From Lepidurus packardi (taxonomy: Eukaryota; Arthropoda; Branchiopoda; Notostraca; Triopsidae), in the NCBI GenBank assembly GCA_023053545.1, contig JAKZAN010000004.1, forward strand, positions 3,596,001-3,660,000: 64,000 bases of DNA, in the 5' to 3' direction. Of this stretch, positions 22,448-34,700 are shown piece by piece (positions within the stretch are counted from its first letter, which is position 1; the number at the start of each line of letters is the position of its first letter). The position numbers and the translations under genes are program-made. Under the pieces are notes generated by a model. That model was not told the origin of the DNA and ran no database searches. It saw only the letters and a list, made by a program, of their open reading frames with translations.

Positions 22448-25400
22448 CAAGTTTTTCTGTCCCGTCCCATCGTGCCGTGTTTTTCGCCCTTGGCCAGGCC
22501 AAGTTTCTCAACGTTTATTACAGGTGGGCGTTCAAAGTTTTTGTATACCAATACATTTTAAGTAGAAAAGCTCTCCGAAACATCCCCCTTTATCAGAGGA
22601 TTTGTATTCTTATTTTGCTTGACTGGTCCTTCGGCCCGCCCGCTGAAGGTAATTTGAATTAGAAGTTCCTCCAGGCACTTTAAGCTTGGACATTGGGTAA
22701 GACCCCCTTCTTTATGTTCCAAGTCCAAGGATTAAGTCCCTTCTCTCTCTCTCTTTCGCCTCTCCCTCCCTGCCTCAGCTTCCTTTCTTCAGTTTGTCTC
22801 TCCTTTCTTGTTTTTGCTTGTACCAAAAGTCCACTAGCTGAACGTGAAGCCCTTAGCTTAGTAGCATAGAACTGGTCCCGCCCCACAACACGCACGCAAA
22901 ACAGCTTTCTTGCTCTCAAATTCCCGTCTTTACCAAACTAAGATTACTGAGTTTGCTCTTAAACTCGAAACTACATGGGGAAGTCGTCAAGTTGCATTTT
23001 TTTAAATTATTTTTTATTTTTTGCTGGCTTATCGCCTTTTCCCCCTGTCTAATGTTTGAGCTATTGCATTACGGGATTCTCCACAAAGTTTCCTATTTCC
23101 ATTTCGCCACTGACCGTTTGCCATTTAGCTAATTGCTTAGGTCCTGTCTTAGTGGGTGCCACAATGGCAAACCGAGACAAGAAACTTGCACTTTTCGATA
23201 CGCTGGTAAAAAAAGGAGCCCAAACATACTTGTTGCAGCTCCCCTTTTGTCTTAACTATAAAGATCAGCCAAGCGTGAATGTACTGGAGGCTGTATAATG
23301 AAATGTTCGGTCTTTCAGCGCTTGAATTGCCACGATTTTTTTTTCTCTTTTGGATAATTTTTTTCTCCTTTTGGATATTTTTTTCTAGCGTGAGCGCGAA
23401 GATCAATACGCAGTAGTTCTAGTCTTAGGCTCACTCTACACCCTTGAACTAGACAAACTTTCTTATACTATTATTATTGCTACTTTTTATTCGGTTTTTC
23501 ACGACTCTACCGGATCAGGAGTGTGGATATAAAGGAGATTTCCTTGGCGTTGGCATCCATTTACCCCCTTGGGGCGTTTGGGTCCATCAGCTTCCACCTT
23601 ATACTTTCATTTCGATGGAAGGGTTAAACCAAACTGTCTTGTATCTACTTAGTTGTATCTTTTTAGTGTGCTTATCCGGATGACACTTCTCGTTTACGAA
23701 AAGCTAGTTCATCCAAACTTTGCCTGCTTTTCAGAGACGTGAATTGGTTAGCCGCGGGGACTAACGGACTCGCAACTGGGTGAATATCTATACTTTGTAG
23801 TGCAGTAAAGAGTTTTCGTGCTGGCAATTCAAGCTGAAGTGGCGTGTAATCAAAAGGGACTATTCAAGACTGTCCGAAGTGTTCTGAATCCTCCCATGCA
23901 ATTAAACTCAAGTTTACTCTGCTTTGTCTGTCCGGATTGTCAGGATGGGGCTGTTAGTGTGTCCTTGTTGCCTTGGCAGATGAGATAGCTTGACAAATAG
24001 TGCTTCAAAACGTTCACATTTTAGTTTTCCCTGGAGTAATGGAAGCACAACGTAGAAAACTTTGGATTAAAAATAATTCACTGTTGTACGTTTGACCATT
24101 ACTAGCGAAACACGAGTCCAGTTAAAATTTCCCATTCTGGAAGGGGCGAAGAGCCAAAGAAGCGTTCTTACGATCAATAGAAAGAAAACAGTACTGATTT
24201 ATTTGTTCTAAGGTAATTCTGAGCTTACTATTCTTTGCTTTAGGTCACGTTATTCGTGGAAATAGACTGCAAGTAGCCAAGCAGCATAAAAAACGTTTAT
24301 TGTGTTTAATGAAATAAAGTTGCGTATTGCTAAATACTTTTTTTAATTGGTCTTTCATTGTGATATTTCTATGAGGAGTGAATGTTATATTATTTTGCCA
24401 AGCGCCATATCGAGTATTTTTTTTATTATTGTCGCATTTTGTCTTTTTAGAAAAAGGAAAGCAAATCTCTGCCCCGGCTAATTTCTTGTCTCAACTTATT
24501 TTCTGTCATGATCAGGAAAAAGAAAAAGAGGAACGTCGTTGGGCTGGATGTGTTATTAAGCGCCAAGTAAAGCATTTCACCTGGACAGCGTGCGGAAAAA
24601 CTGGCGCCGTGGTTTTCATCAGAAGTTCCCTGATTTCAAGACTTGGAAACCTGCTTGCCCCCTTGCCTAAATATTGGTCGGACTCGATGTGACGTGTCGT
24701 GTTATGTAGAGTGGACTTAAAAACAAAGCGGAGCATATCGAGAGCATTTTGTTGTGCCTTTAAAAAAAAAATTCTTTCCTGGAATTCTGGATTTGTTGGT
24801 GCCCAATTCGAGCCCAAAGATAAGCTAAAGGACTCTACCTATACTCGAATAGCTGTTGAATCCACGTAAATGGGTTTCACGTGGTCTTTTTTTTATACGG
24901 TAGCATCCCTACGTTAGCCCTTCACCATTGAGAAAAGATCGGAGACAAAGCCAAGGCATTGTTGCTATACGTGGCGTATGAACCTCGTGATAGCCCACCG
25001 TGGGAGTCCTTTTTTTCTGGCAGAAAAGTGGTCTGAAACTACGTAATTCTTAAAGAACCTAAGAAGGAAAGAGAACGAAGTAAGGAGTGTGGACAAAACT
25101 TGCAAGCCCGGAGATTTATGAGCTTCTGTTATATAGCAAAGCACTTTGTCAGTGTTTTGCATGATTTCGTGTACTGCTGCTTTTCGCTCTTTTTTTTTTG
25201 TCCGTATTTTTTCTTGTTCTTCTTCTTATGCTCCCGCTATACTGCTGCTTCCTCCATTTTAAAGCAATGCAAGTACTACGAAGGGGCTAAATATAGGCCT
25301 GCTGGTTCTGGCTAGCATCCATACTTGAGCGTCCACCCTGCGACCGAGTGACTATCTTTAGTTTTTCCGTCCCATCCCATCCCACAAACACAAGCCATAG

Positions 25401-25765
25401 CATTTACAGCCACCATCACCGCCTCGGCGCCGCAGTTGTCACAACCCGACAACCGTCTCTACCCAACTTTTGCCTTCAGGTTCGCTGGCTTCGTCAGTTT
25501 TTATGCGACTTCTTCGCCGATAACAACTGTGGCTTAAGTCCGTGCTACTCTGGGGGGATGGCAGTGTCTTCTTTACCCGGCCTGGAAATGAATTGCTTCC
25601 CCAGTGTGCTTCGTCCAGGGGTTATTGTGTGTTTGTGATTTGTTCGGTGAATGCAAATAGAACTTTAAAACGGGATCCAATTTTAAAAAATCAAGGGCAA
25701 AACTGAGGAGTAAGACTTTTCTTTCGTAGCGTTTTGAACGTGTAAAAGTGTTCCAGTGGGCCTCT
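22448..25765. other. 3.3 kb gap between ANAPC15 and ARHGEF17 with no supported gene
   Basis: This stretch must contain the ANAPC15 3' UTR and the 5' region of ARHGEF17. It holds pyrimidine-rich runs (22741-22800, 23335-23390) and an AATAAA at about 24313 (+). The longest sense frame (ATG 23164, MANRDKKLALFDTL..., to 23298) and a minus frame at 24512-24817 show no recognisable domain. The strand alternation of the neighbours breaks here, so a small or non-coding gene cannot be excluded, but I see no conserved motif. Confidence 0.5.
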
Positions 25766-28700
25766 ATGGTGAAAGAAATTGTGGCCCCAACTGGCGGTGA
25801 AGTATATCATCATGCGGGTGCTGCTGTTGCGGCAGACATCTCACAAGCCAATCCCACCAGCACTAGTGCACTGGACCGTGAAGCGCATTCCCTGGACGTG
25901 ACGTCAGCAGCGTTAGTGTGCAAGCCATCCAAAAAGAAGAGGAAATCTTCCGCTCTCTGGCGACAAGGACGATCGGACGCGGATTGCCCTCATACGACTC
26001 AAGAACTTCAGCTGAGCAGAACTATGAGTCGACAGGACAAAAATGCAGTCCTGCCATGGAAAACGGTGACAAACGTGGCAGGAGGGGTTTCCTCGGAGGA
26101 GTCTTCCCTATTTGCTTTACGTTTCCGGCTGAGTGGCAGAGACCGTCGAGCCCACAGCGCCGACAGACCGCCGTCACCCTCGTCTTCGTCTTCTTCGTCG
26201 TCCGGCTCCGTCTCTGCTGGTCATTGTAACACTACGCCCCGTGCTAGCAAACGCAGCACGAAGGTAGATAAACTGCGGGAGTTAACGGAGCGTTTGCGAC
26301 CGCCTTCCTTACCGGTAGCACCGCCGCGAAGTCCGCGCCATAAAAAGGACACGAGCAGCAGTAACAGCAATAAAGGTAATGGTAGTAAGGCTACGAGCTC
26401 TTTGAAACTCAAAAAAGATGCTTCCGTATCGCCGACTCTCTGCGAAGGTGAATCTGAAACGGTGCTGTCGCCATTACTAAGGACGCAATCCCTGTCACCG
26501 CCCCCAAGGACAAGCACACCACCTTCGCCGAAGTTGGCGTTGATGAAGGTAGTGCCTCAGCCTTGCACGGCGACGTCAACGGCAACGACGATGCCGCCGA
26601 CGACGACAGAAAAAATTGGTGACAAGTCCAAGCTGGCTTTCCACAAACAGTCGCTCTTTGCCGGGTTGGACGACCATGGCTGCACCAGTGGATATAATAA
26701 TAGTAGTAATAATGCTGTCACCTCGGATCAGAACCAGCCGGCAGACAGTAACGTGAGCAACTTTGACGACGATTTCTTTGATGATACGCCTTCCAAACTC
26801 AATTCCAAGATCCTAGTCGGGATGTACCATCAGCGTACCATACCTTTTCGTAGTGCATCGTTTTCCCAGATCGACGTTCAAGTCGACGGATCCTACAGTC
26901 GACGACCAAGGACCGCCTCCATTTCTTTAAAACCTGTCACATTTAGCATCAAGAAAGACACGTCGATAGGAGGTGCAGCGACCTTACCGAGGAAGAAGTT
27001 CGGTGAGCCTGCGCTACTGTCTTTAGCGGAAGAATCACCATCTCCCAAGCCCAACAGTTTACCTTTGTCGCTGTCGAGTCCGGGAACGGACGTGCTGGTC
27101 CAAGTAACCCAGCCGACGCCGTGTGAAGAAGAAGTCACCGACGAAGGTCTACTTGTACCAGAGCCGCAGCTCCATACTTCCACGGCAGTCATCCAGTTAA
27201 GCTGTCAAAACACGGATAGTCGTCCGAGACCTGACCCTAAGTCACTTCCTGAAGAGGAAGAAGAAGAAGAAGTAGACAGTGAATACGGTCTATCAACCAT
27301 ACCAGCTCCCTTACTCGGACTTGTTGAGCAGTCGGTCGAAGGGGGCAGTAAGCGATCCTCGAGTCATAGCGATTCGGGCTCTGTGTCGGTTACCGCCCAA
27401 GTGGTCCTAGCACCAGCCTCGGAGTCGATCGAGCGAGAGCAGCTGTCTTTTAATGAGGCGGAGACCGTGGCATGTAGTGAAGCATTACCAACGGCCGCAT
27501 CGGCCGAAGAAGAAGTGCTCGGTACATTGCCCCGTATGAAAAGCAAGCCTCTCCCTGTCCTAGATTTGCTGGAACTGAGCAACGAATTGTTGCGGCTGCA
27601 GGCTGCGTCTAGAGATGAATATCGGTCGAGTTTGGAGGAAGAAAGCGACGCCCTCCTCATCAACAGCGATAAAGGTTTACCCATCTTGAGCTGCGGTGAG
27701 GAAGAGGAGGAGGAACAGAACGATTTTAGTCACGAAACGCTCAAAGCTGATCCCAACTGGCTTGTGGAAATGATGCAGCAGAAATGTGACGACGACGACC
27801 CTCTCAACCCGAGTTCCACTTGCAGTTCTTCTGACGAAGGTTGTGTAGCCGATTCCCTTATCACGGATGATCCTTCGCCCCTCCCCAAAAACTCTCTGCG
27901 TAGGAAATCCGCCTCGGCCATTCTACTGGACGGGATGATGTACACCAATAGTATTTCGGTCAAGCTTGAGGAGGACCAGCAGAATGACAGTCGACCTGGT
28001 GACACCTCGATTGAAATTGACACAACAACTATTAAACCCCAGGATGAAAGAGCAGAAGCCATAATTGGCGAAAGCATCAGGCCGTTATCATCTACGTTCA
28101 GCTCAGGCTCTTTGGCAGACAGCCATTTGGCCACTTCGGACTCTCTGTCCTCGTCAGATACCTTTGTCGACGCGCTAGACCACGTGGTTGCTCTTCTTCC
28201 TAACGAACATGGCACAGGCTTGCTTCCCAAGTCGAAGCCAGAGCAAGAGGAGAGCAATCGTTCAGACAGAGTTCATCACGTATCTGAAAGTCATCTGGAT
28301 GAACTCCCAACGCCGCGTAATACCATGCTTCATAAGAATAGTGGCAAAGGCATAAGCCGTCTTCATCTTGATACCGTTAGCGATCACGACACAGCTCCCG
28401 TTCAGCATCCGACACGCAACGCGTCGCCGATTCCGGTGGAACTGACATCTCCTCAGTTAGACAAGTGGAACCAGCGCAGTCCGGGCACCGTACGACGCTA
28501 TGGGGCCAAGCGCCGGCCCTTACGGGGCCCATACGGGGAAATGCTTGAAGCCGAAATGAGCAAATCTGAAATGAGCAAACTATACTCGAAACGGCAAACT
28601 CCTTCCATCAGCACCGCCAGCAACAACCATTTCACCAACGATGATTTGAGCTTCCTGAGGGATATCCGAGACGCCAAGTCCAGTTCGCCGTTGTCACCCT

Positions 28701-31700
28701 CTTCGCCGAGTACCACGGGTCCGCCAAGTCTCTTACTGCCCTGCACCAATAATCGACTTTTCAGCGGCAAAAATTCGAGTAGTCAAAGCAGCCCCCCGAC
28801 GCCGGTGAATAGCCACGTGCCCGCCGCACTAGTTACGTCGACCTCTTATGTGCCCTTAAGTCGCACGATCAATAGTGCTAGTGGCCTGCCTCAACGTAAA
28901 ACCAGTGCGTCAAACTTGCCCTACGTTCTGTCAGACAGCGAGTTAGATACTGCTGCCCGTGCATTACGCGAAGACACACATTCCCATTCCCAGAAAGGAC
29001 TCCAGATTTGTTCTTCACCCGCCAAGGAAGCAGGCCTTAGCCACTACAATGAAAACTTTGGGCTCACCATATCCCACCAACGGGCTGCGTCCAGCCCTTG
29101 CCAGTTGACCTATAGCACCACGGATGTTGTGCCTTGTACGACGACCAAAAAGGGTGACTCCGAAGAAGACACAGATTTAGGCCACACAAGCAATCCGCAA
29201 CCTCCTCTCAAAGAACCGGTATCTCCAAGTTCTTCAGGTTCGTCGGCCACCACACCCAGCTCTCGAAGCGCAGCAACAGGCCAACGCTCCTTGGAACTAA
29301 CTTTGGCGACGTTAGGCGACAATAGTGGTGGTTTGGCAAGGGCGGCTTCTGTCAAACGACACCGGGTAAGTGGGAACTGATTTTCATGCTGGTTTTAATA
29401 GCACATGCCGCGGTCACAATCAGGACAATCACTTTCAATAATACGACTAATACTTGGTATCCAATGAGCTTTTTATTAGTACTAGTTGCACAAGTTTTTG
29501 TTTACCCTCTTTCTGGACAGAAGTCTTTTTTATGGAACACAAATCGTTTATATTGCATAGAATGTGCTTACTCCAAACCACCCGCGTCTTGGACAAAGAT
29601 GGAAAGGTAAAGGTGAAAGAAATTCAGAATTAGAATCCGCGGGGTTTTTATTTCAGCCGTAAAAGTAGGCGCCGTTAGGTCTGTAGTCCTTGGCCTGGAA
29701 AACCTTCATATCTTCCGAACGAGGAAAAATTTAAAAATAGTTTCCGTCTCTGGTCGTTTTCGTTTTCTCGCCTCCCTCAATGCAATTCACTTCGCTATTT
29801 GTGATAGCACATTAAATGGCAACAGTGAAAAAGGGATCCGTGGCAAAAGTATACGCAGCTTGCCACACTCTCCTTTCTACCTTCCCCCACTTTTACTTAA
29901 AATAAAAGGAAAAAGAAGAAAAAATAGACAGTTAAAAATGAAGGCAAATCTTCGTGGCTGGGCTGCCCTATATTGCTGAAGTAATGTAGGACAAGGCATT
30001 GGGAAGTAATTCTCTCCTGACCGGAGCTCGGCGCCACTCGGTTGTTGATTCTGTCTTGTGTGTGTGTGTGGAACCATTCGTCTTGTGTCACCTCCATAAA
30101 ATTTAAGCAATGAGCTTTTGATTTCCCAACGTTGGCCGTGTAGTGTATTATTTTGCCTCTTATTTTTATTTACGTTTGATACCCACTTCAGGACCTTTTT
30201 TCTGTGCCCCCCCCCCCCGTCTCCATAGACGAGGTTGTTTACGTTTAGTCTCCCAAAAACACTCCTGTAATATACACATAGAAATGATCAACTTTGAAGG
30301 ATAGTTTAATTTAAGGTACTTTTCGTGTCTCATTAATGTCAACGATCGATTTTTTTCTGTGATCGAAAAATCAAAATGGGCCCTTGTCGCTTCAAGTTGA
30401 TGCAAGTATCGACTTGAAGCGACAAGGGCCCATTTTGCAATCCAAATGTAGATCAAATTTTAATTAAAAACGTCCTTGTTGCTAGGCAACAGGCTCGTGA
30501 GATGGAACTAGTTGTAGGGTAAACTTAAGTCAAGAAGCGTTTCCATGCAACACGGGCATGTAAAAGAAAAAAGTACATCCTTTCAAAGGTCTTTTAATTC
30601 ACCTATTCTCATTCAAACATGTATAAAGGAACTAAGAGCCAATGCCAATCAATTTTTTTTCGTTGGTTACGCACATTAGGGCTTGTCGTCGGTAAAAATC
30701 GAACGTTTTTCTTTATCTCGCTATACAGTGCTTCTGTTATGCGGCTGTGGGGTTGAATTGTCCCTCCCCTTTCTGCAGTTTATACGTATACGTATATTGT
30801 ATAAGTCGGTGTACGATACGCGTAGGTAAATGCATTTGTGTTGCTGCGCAGTGCACGGCAATAGGTAGACAACAACAGAAATGGGGCCGAAAAGCGGCTG
30901 GAGCTTGTGGCCAGGCGCTGTTGAGACGCAACAATTGTTAGCGAACCTCCGACCGAAGCACTTGACTTGGGTTCGAAACGTTGCTGTATATTTTTTCCCT
31001 CCAGTTGGTGCCCATATGGCCTAGCAATTACAGTATATAAGGGGTCCTAAATGAGAAACTTGAAAAATCTTGGCCTTGATGTTAGTGGAATCCTTAGTAA
31101 GTGTGTGCAGTGCTGCGACTCGAGGAGGGAGCATTGACGTTGCCATGGCGAAAAAGAATTGGACGTTGTCGACTTCTACAACTTCTTCGAATACCTCGCA
31201 GCAGCAGCAGATGCAGCCAGCCCGCGGTCAACTAATCACGGAAGAAGGACCTACTCCAAGTCAAACCATGAGACGCAAGTTGACACTGACCACTTGCCAA
31301 GGATCGGAATTACAAGGTGGGCCTAGTATTATGGGCCAACATCCCAAAAGCAGCAATAGCTCTTCGTGGATGAGCCGGAGTTTATCAGAAGATCACGCTA
31401 CTAGTTCAGCACGGACTAACACCTCCGAGTTTCAGGCTGTCGCCGTAGCGGTGCAATCAGCATCAGGCACCGGCCATGTGTCCAGCTTTGCAGCACACGA
31501 TATAATTGGGGTAATTTGTGGTTCTCAGAGAAAATGAAATTCCATTGGAGGCAGTTTTGTGTGTGTGTTTGGTGTATCCTTTTGTATTAGGTCATTTATT
31601 AGAGCTTGGCAGTCGCAGGTTGTCAAAGCACTTGGCAGGCTTTCCTGTTGGCTGCTGCAAGTGATGACCTTTGTCTGGTTTTGACACGATGCTGAAAAGA

Positions 31701-34700
31701 ATTCACCATCTCAAGTATTGAAAGCACGAAAAGGCCAAGAAGCTAAAGCGTACCATTATCTTATCGATTGCAAGGCTAGTTTTGCTCCTGCCCCCTTTTC
31801 GCTCCTTTTCATGTCTGTCTTGGGCTGAAGAAGTCTGTGTGTGGTTTTCCTCTTTCTTTTTTTTTTTGGCTCCGTTCTTTTGCGCACCTCGCTGTCGCCC
31901 TCTACACCTATTAGGTTCTGAAGGATTTAACTTACTTTTTTTTCTTCTCCCTCGTTTCTTAAGAGTCTGTTCTGTCCTAATTTGTAAATGTCGTCGGCCT
32001 GACTGGCTGCTCAGCTCTTGTTGCTAGAAAGTTCACATCTTCCCCCGAGGATGAATTATTTATTCGAGATTTATGACGTGGAGCTCCGAGAGTTTGAAAG
32101 GTTCTTGCGACGATTTACAGCACAGCGGCGAAAATGTTGAAGTTACAGTTATTTTTTTTTACTTTTTTACAAATTAAAGATTAGAAATATCTGAGCGATG
32201 GAGAAAGCGTGTCATTGTTTCTTGTAATGGAATAGTATGATAATTGTGAGATGTACACCATACCCATATGAGAAGCGGGTCCGCAAAAAGCTGCAATGGC
32301 AGGAGAATACGATGTTTATTGTGGTCGTTCTCATCCCGAGCCTTTTTTTACTCTTAAAGTACCAGCGGAAGTGGGTTAGTTTCGAGGAGGCGAGAAAAAG
32401 AACTACAAATGGGCGCCGGATTCTATTATCAGGCGCCATGTGAGAACATGAGGATGGAATATTTCCCAATTGACGCCTTGATTAAGCTAAAATTAGCGTG
32501 GCCTGTCAAGCGAAAGTGTTTATAGGGAAAGTCTGAAATAACCTTACTATATCGAGCGCTGGTTTGGTTATGGAGAAAATTCTGGCCAAGCCAAAGGCAT
32601 GCGACTTGAAGGATTTAAACTCTGTTTTTGTTGTTATCTCCTTGCAGGATACACGGACTCATGTAGTAGGCGAATTATACGATACTGAACGCTCTTACGT
32701 CGAATCCTTGCACATTTTAGTCACAGTAAGTAGCTGATTCATACTTCCGAATCCTTAGGAATGATAAAACTTGTATCCGTATTTCTTTCTTTCCCATCCA
32801 TAGAAGTATTTGCATCCATTGAAAAGCTCAGATAATGCCGGGTTAGTTGACGCTGGTTTGGTGGATGAAATGTTTTATCAGATTCCTGCTATTCTGGCAC
32901 ATCACGAGGTATTTTTGGAAAAGTTGCGAAGGCGCTTGGAACATTGGGACGCCCAGCAATGTGTGGGCAACATTTTTCTTGATGCCGTAAGTTTTTTGCT
33001 CTATTGCTTTGTGTTTGTCTTCAGTAATTCATTGATAATTTTAATCAAGAACAGAAGAGACAGGCTTTGTTTATAGTAGAAACAAAAAGATAAATAAATT
33101 AGCATACATTTTTGTTTTTAAAACTTACTCGTAGCATATACTTTTGCTTTATAGGTTTCGACATACATATTTTCGAACTTACGTCCCAAAGCCTGTAAAG
33201 ATTTTCCAGCTTGCTAAATTTAAAACTGTTCCTGAAAGTTGCCCTTTTTGTTCTCGTGCGTCGTTTAAATATAGCCTATTGTGTGTATGTGTTTATTTTC
33301 TTAGTTTAGCAAACCGCCAGTCATCGAGACTTATACGGCCTTTATTAATCACTGGAAATACGCCAAGGAAGCTGTGAAGTTAGCATGCCAGGCCAAGTCA
33401 GCTTTCGCCAAATTTTTAGGGGTAAAATAGCATAATTTATGATAACCAGTGGATTTTGAAGTGAAAAATATATTTTATTTAACTTCAGGCAATGGCACGG
33501 GAACACAAAGGCAAACTTGCTTTGGATTCCTTACTCATTATGCCTGTACAGCGGATCCCGCGTTACGAACTGCTCATCAAAATGCTGCTCAAGCACACGC
33601 CCCGTGACCATCCAGATCACCCTTTACTTTTACGAGCGCAAAACGAAGTTCACGACTTGGCTGTCAAGATCAATTGCGTGGAAAGAGAGGCCCTGGGAAC
33701 CGAGCAACAGCAAAACACCTTACGTGAATTGGAAAGCGTAGTTGAAGGCCTCGGACCCGGTCACTTGACCTCTCCTGAACGGACGTTCATTCGTCATGAC
33801 TTGGTTACGATGCCATCTGCCTTGGGAACACGGAAAGAACGAGCTTTCTTTTTGTTTTCCGACCTTCTCGTCATTACTAGTGTGAAGCGAAGAAGTGGAA
33901 CTACGCGAAAAGCCTCCTCGTAAGATTTTATATGTTAAATAGAAAGGTGATTTACAATAAAAAAGCTTTCTTGGCTTGTAATGTTTTAGATCTTCCCCCG
34001 GAAGTTTTGCCAACACCTTGGAAGCTAACAAGTTTAAGCTACTGATGCGAATTCCACTCGATGATTTGGACCTTGTGAAAGGTAAGTTGAAGATTTCATC
34101 ATAAACATTGCGTTGTAACTAAAAGCGGCGTCTTGTCTCCTTAAAACAGGTAAAGATGAGATTACGCGACGAGGAGGCAAGGAATTGGACCATTTAGAGG
34201 AAGACGTAGGCACGTTAGCTCAGTTGGTGGAACTTGCCAGTAACTTACACGTGGCGCACCCCAATTTGGATGACGTGCTGAAGGATTTGCAAGGCCACGT
34301 GCAAAGACAACTTACTGACCGCCAAGGGGGCGACTCGCAGCTGGCTGCCTTAGAATTGGCCGTATCTACACAGTAAGTGCAGTACCTTTTGAACTCAAGT
34401 ACTGTAAACGCGATACAGCGTTTTGACTTACTAGTGGGTATTCATTCGATTTGACTCTTTTCTTACAAAAAAGGGAAGGTACAGAAACTCTATCTGTGGC
34501 TTTTGCTAGCGGCGAAAAACGGGGATCTTGGGAAGAAGCATTCAACGAGGCCAAACAAAAATTGGGAGGTGCGTATACAGACTCGATTCTAACCTTATTT
34601 TGGGAGCTTGATTTCTCTTGTTCTCTCTCTCTCTGCCTCTGTGAAAACATTATACAATTTTGGCGGCTATTGCCCTTTCAATCGTAGCACGAGAAGTCAA

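Noticed and set aside
26221-28770. Minus-strand frames of 90-175 codons opposite ARHGEF17 exon 1
   Set aside because: Ser/Leu-rich shadows of the Ser/Glu-rich sense frame.
29561-29606. 46-nt segment flanked by AG and GT, a possible ARHGEF17 micro-exon
   Set aside because: Length is not a multiple of three while both flanking exons are in phase 0, so it would shift the frame.
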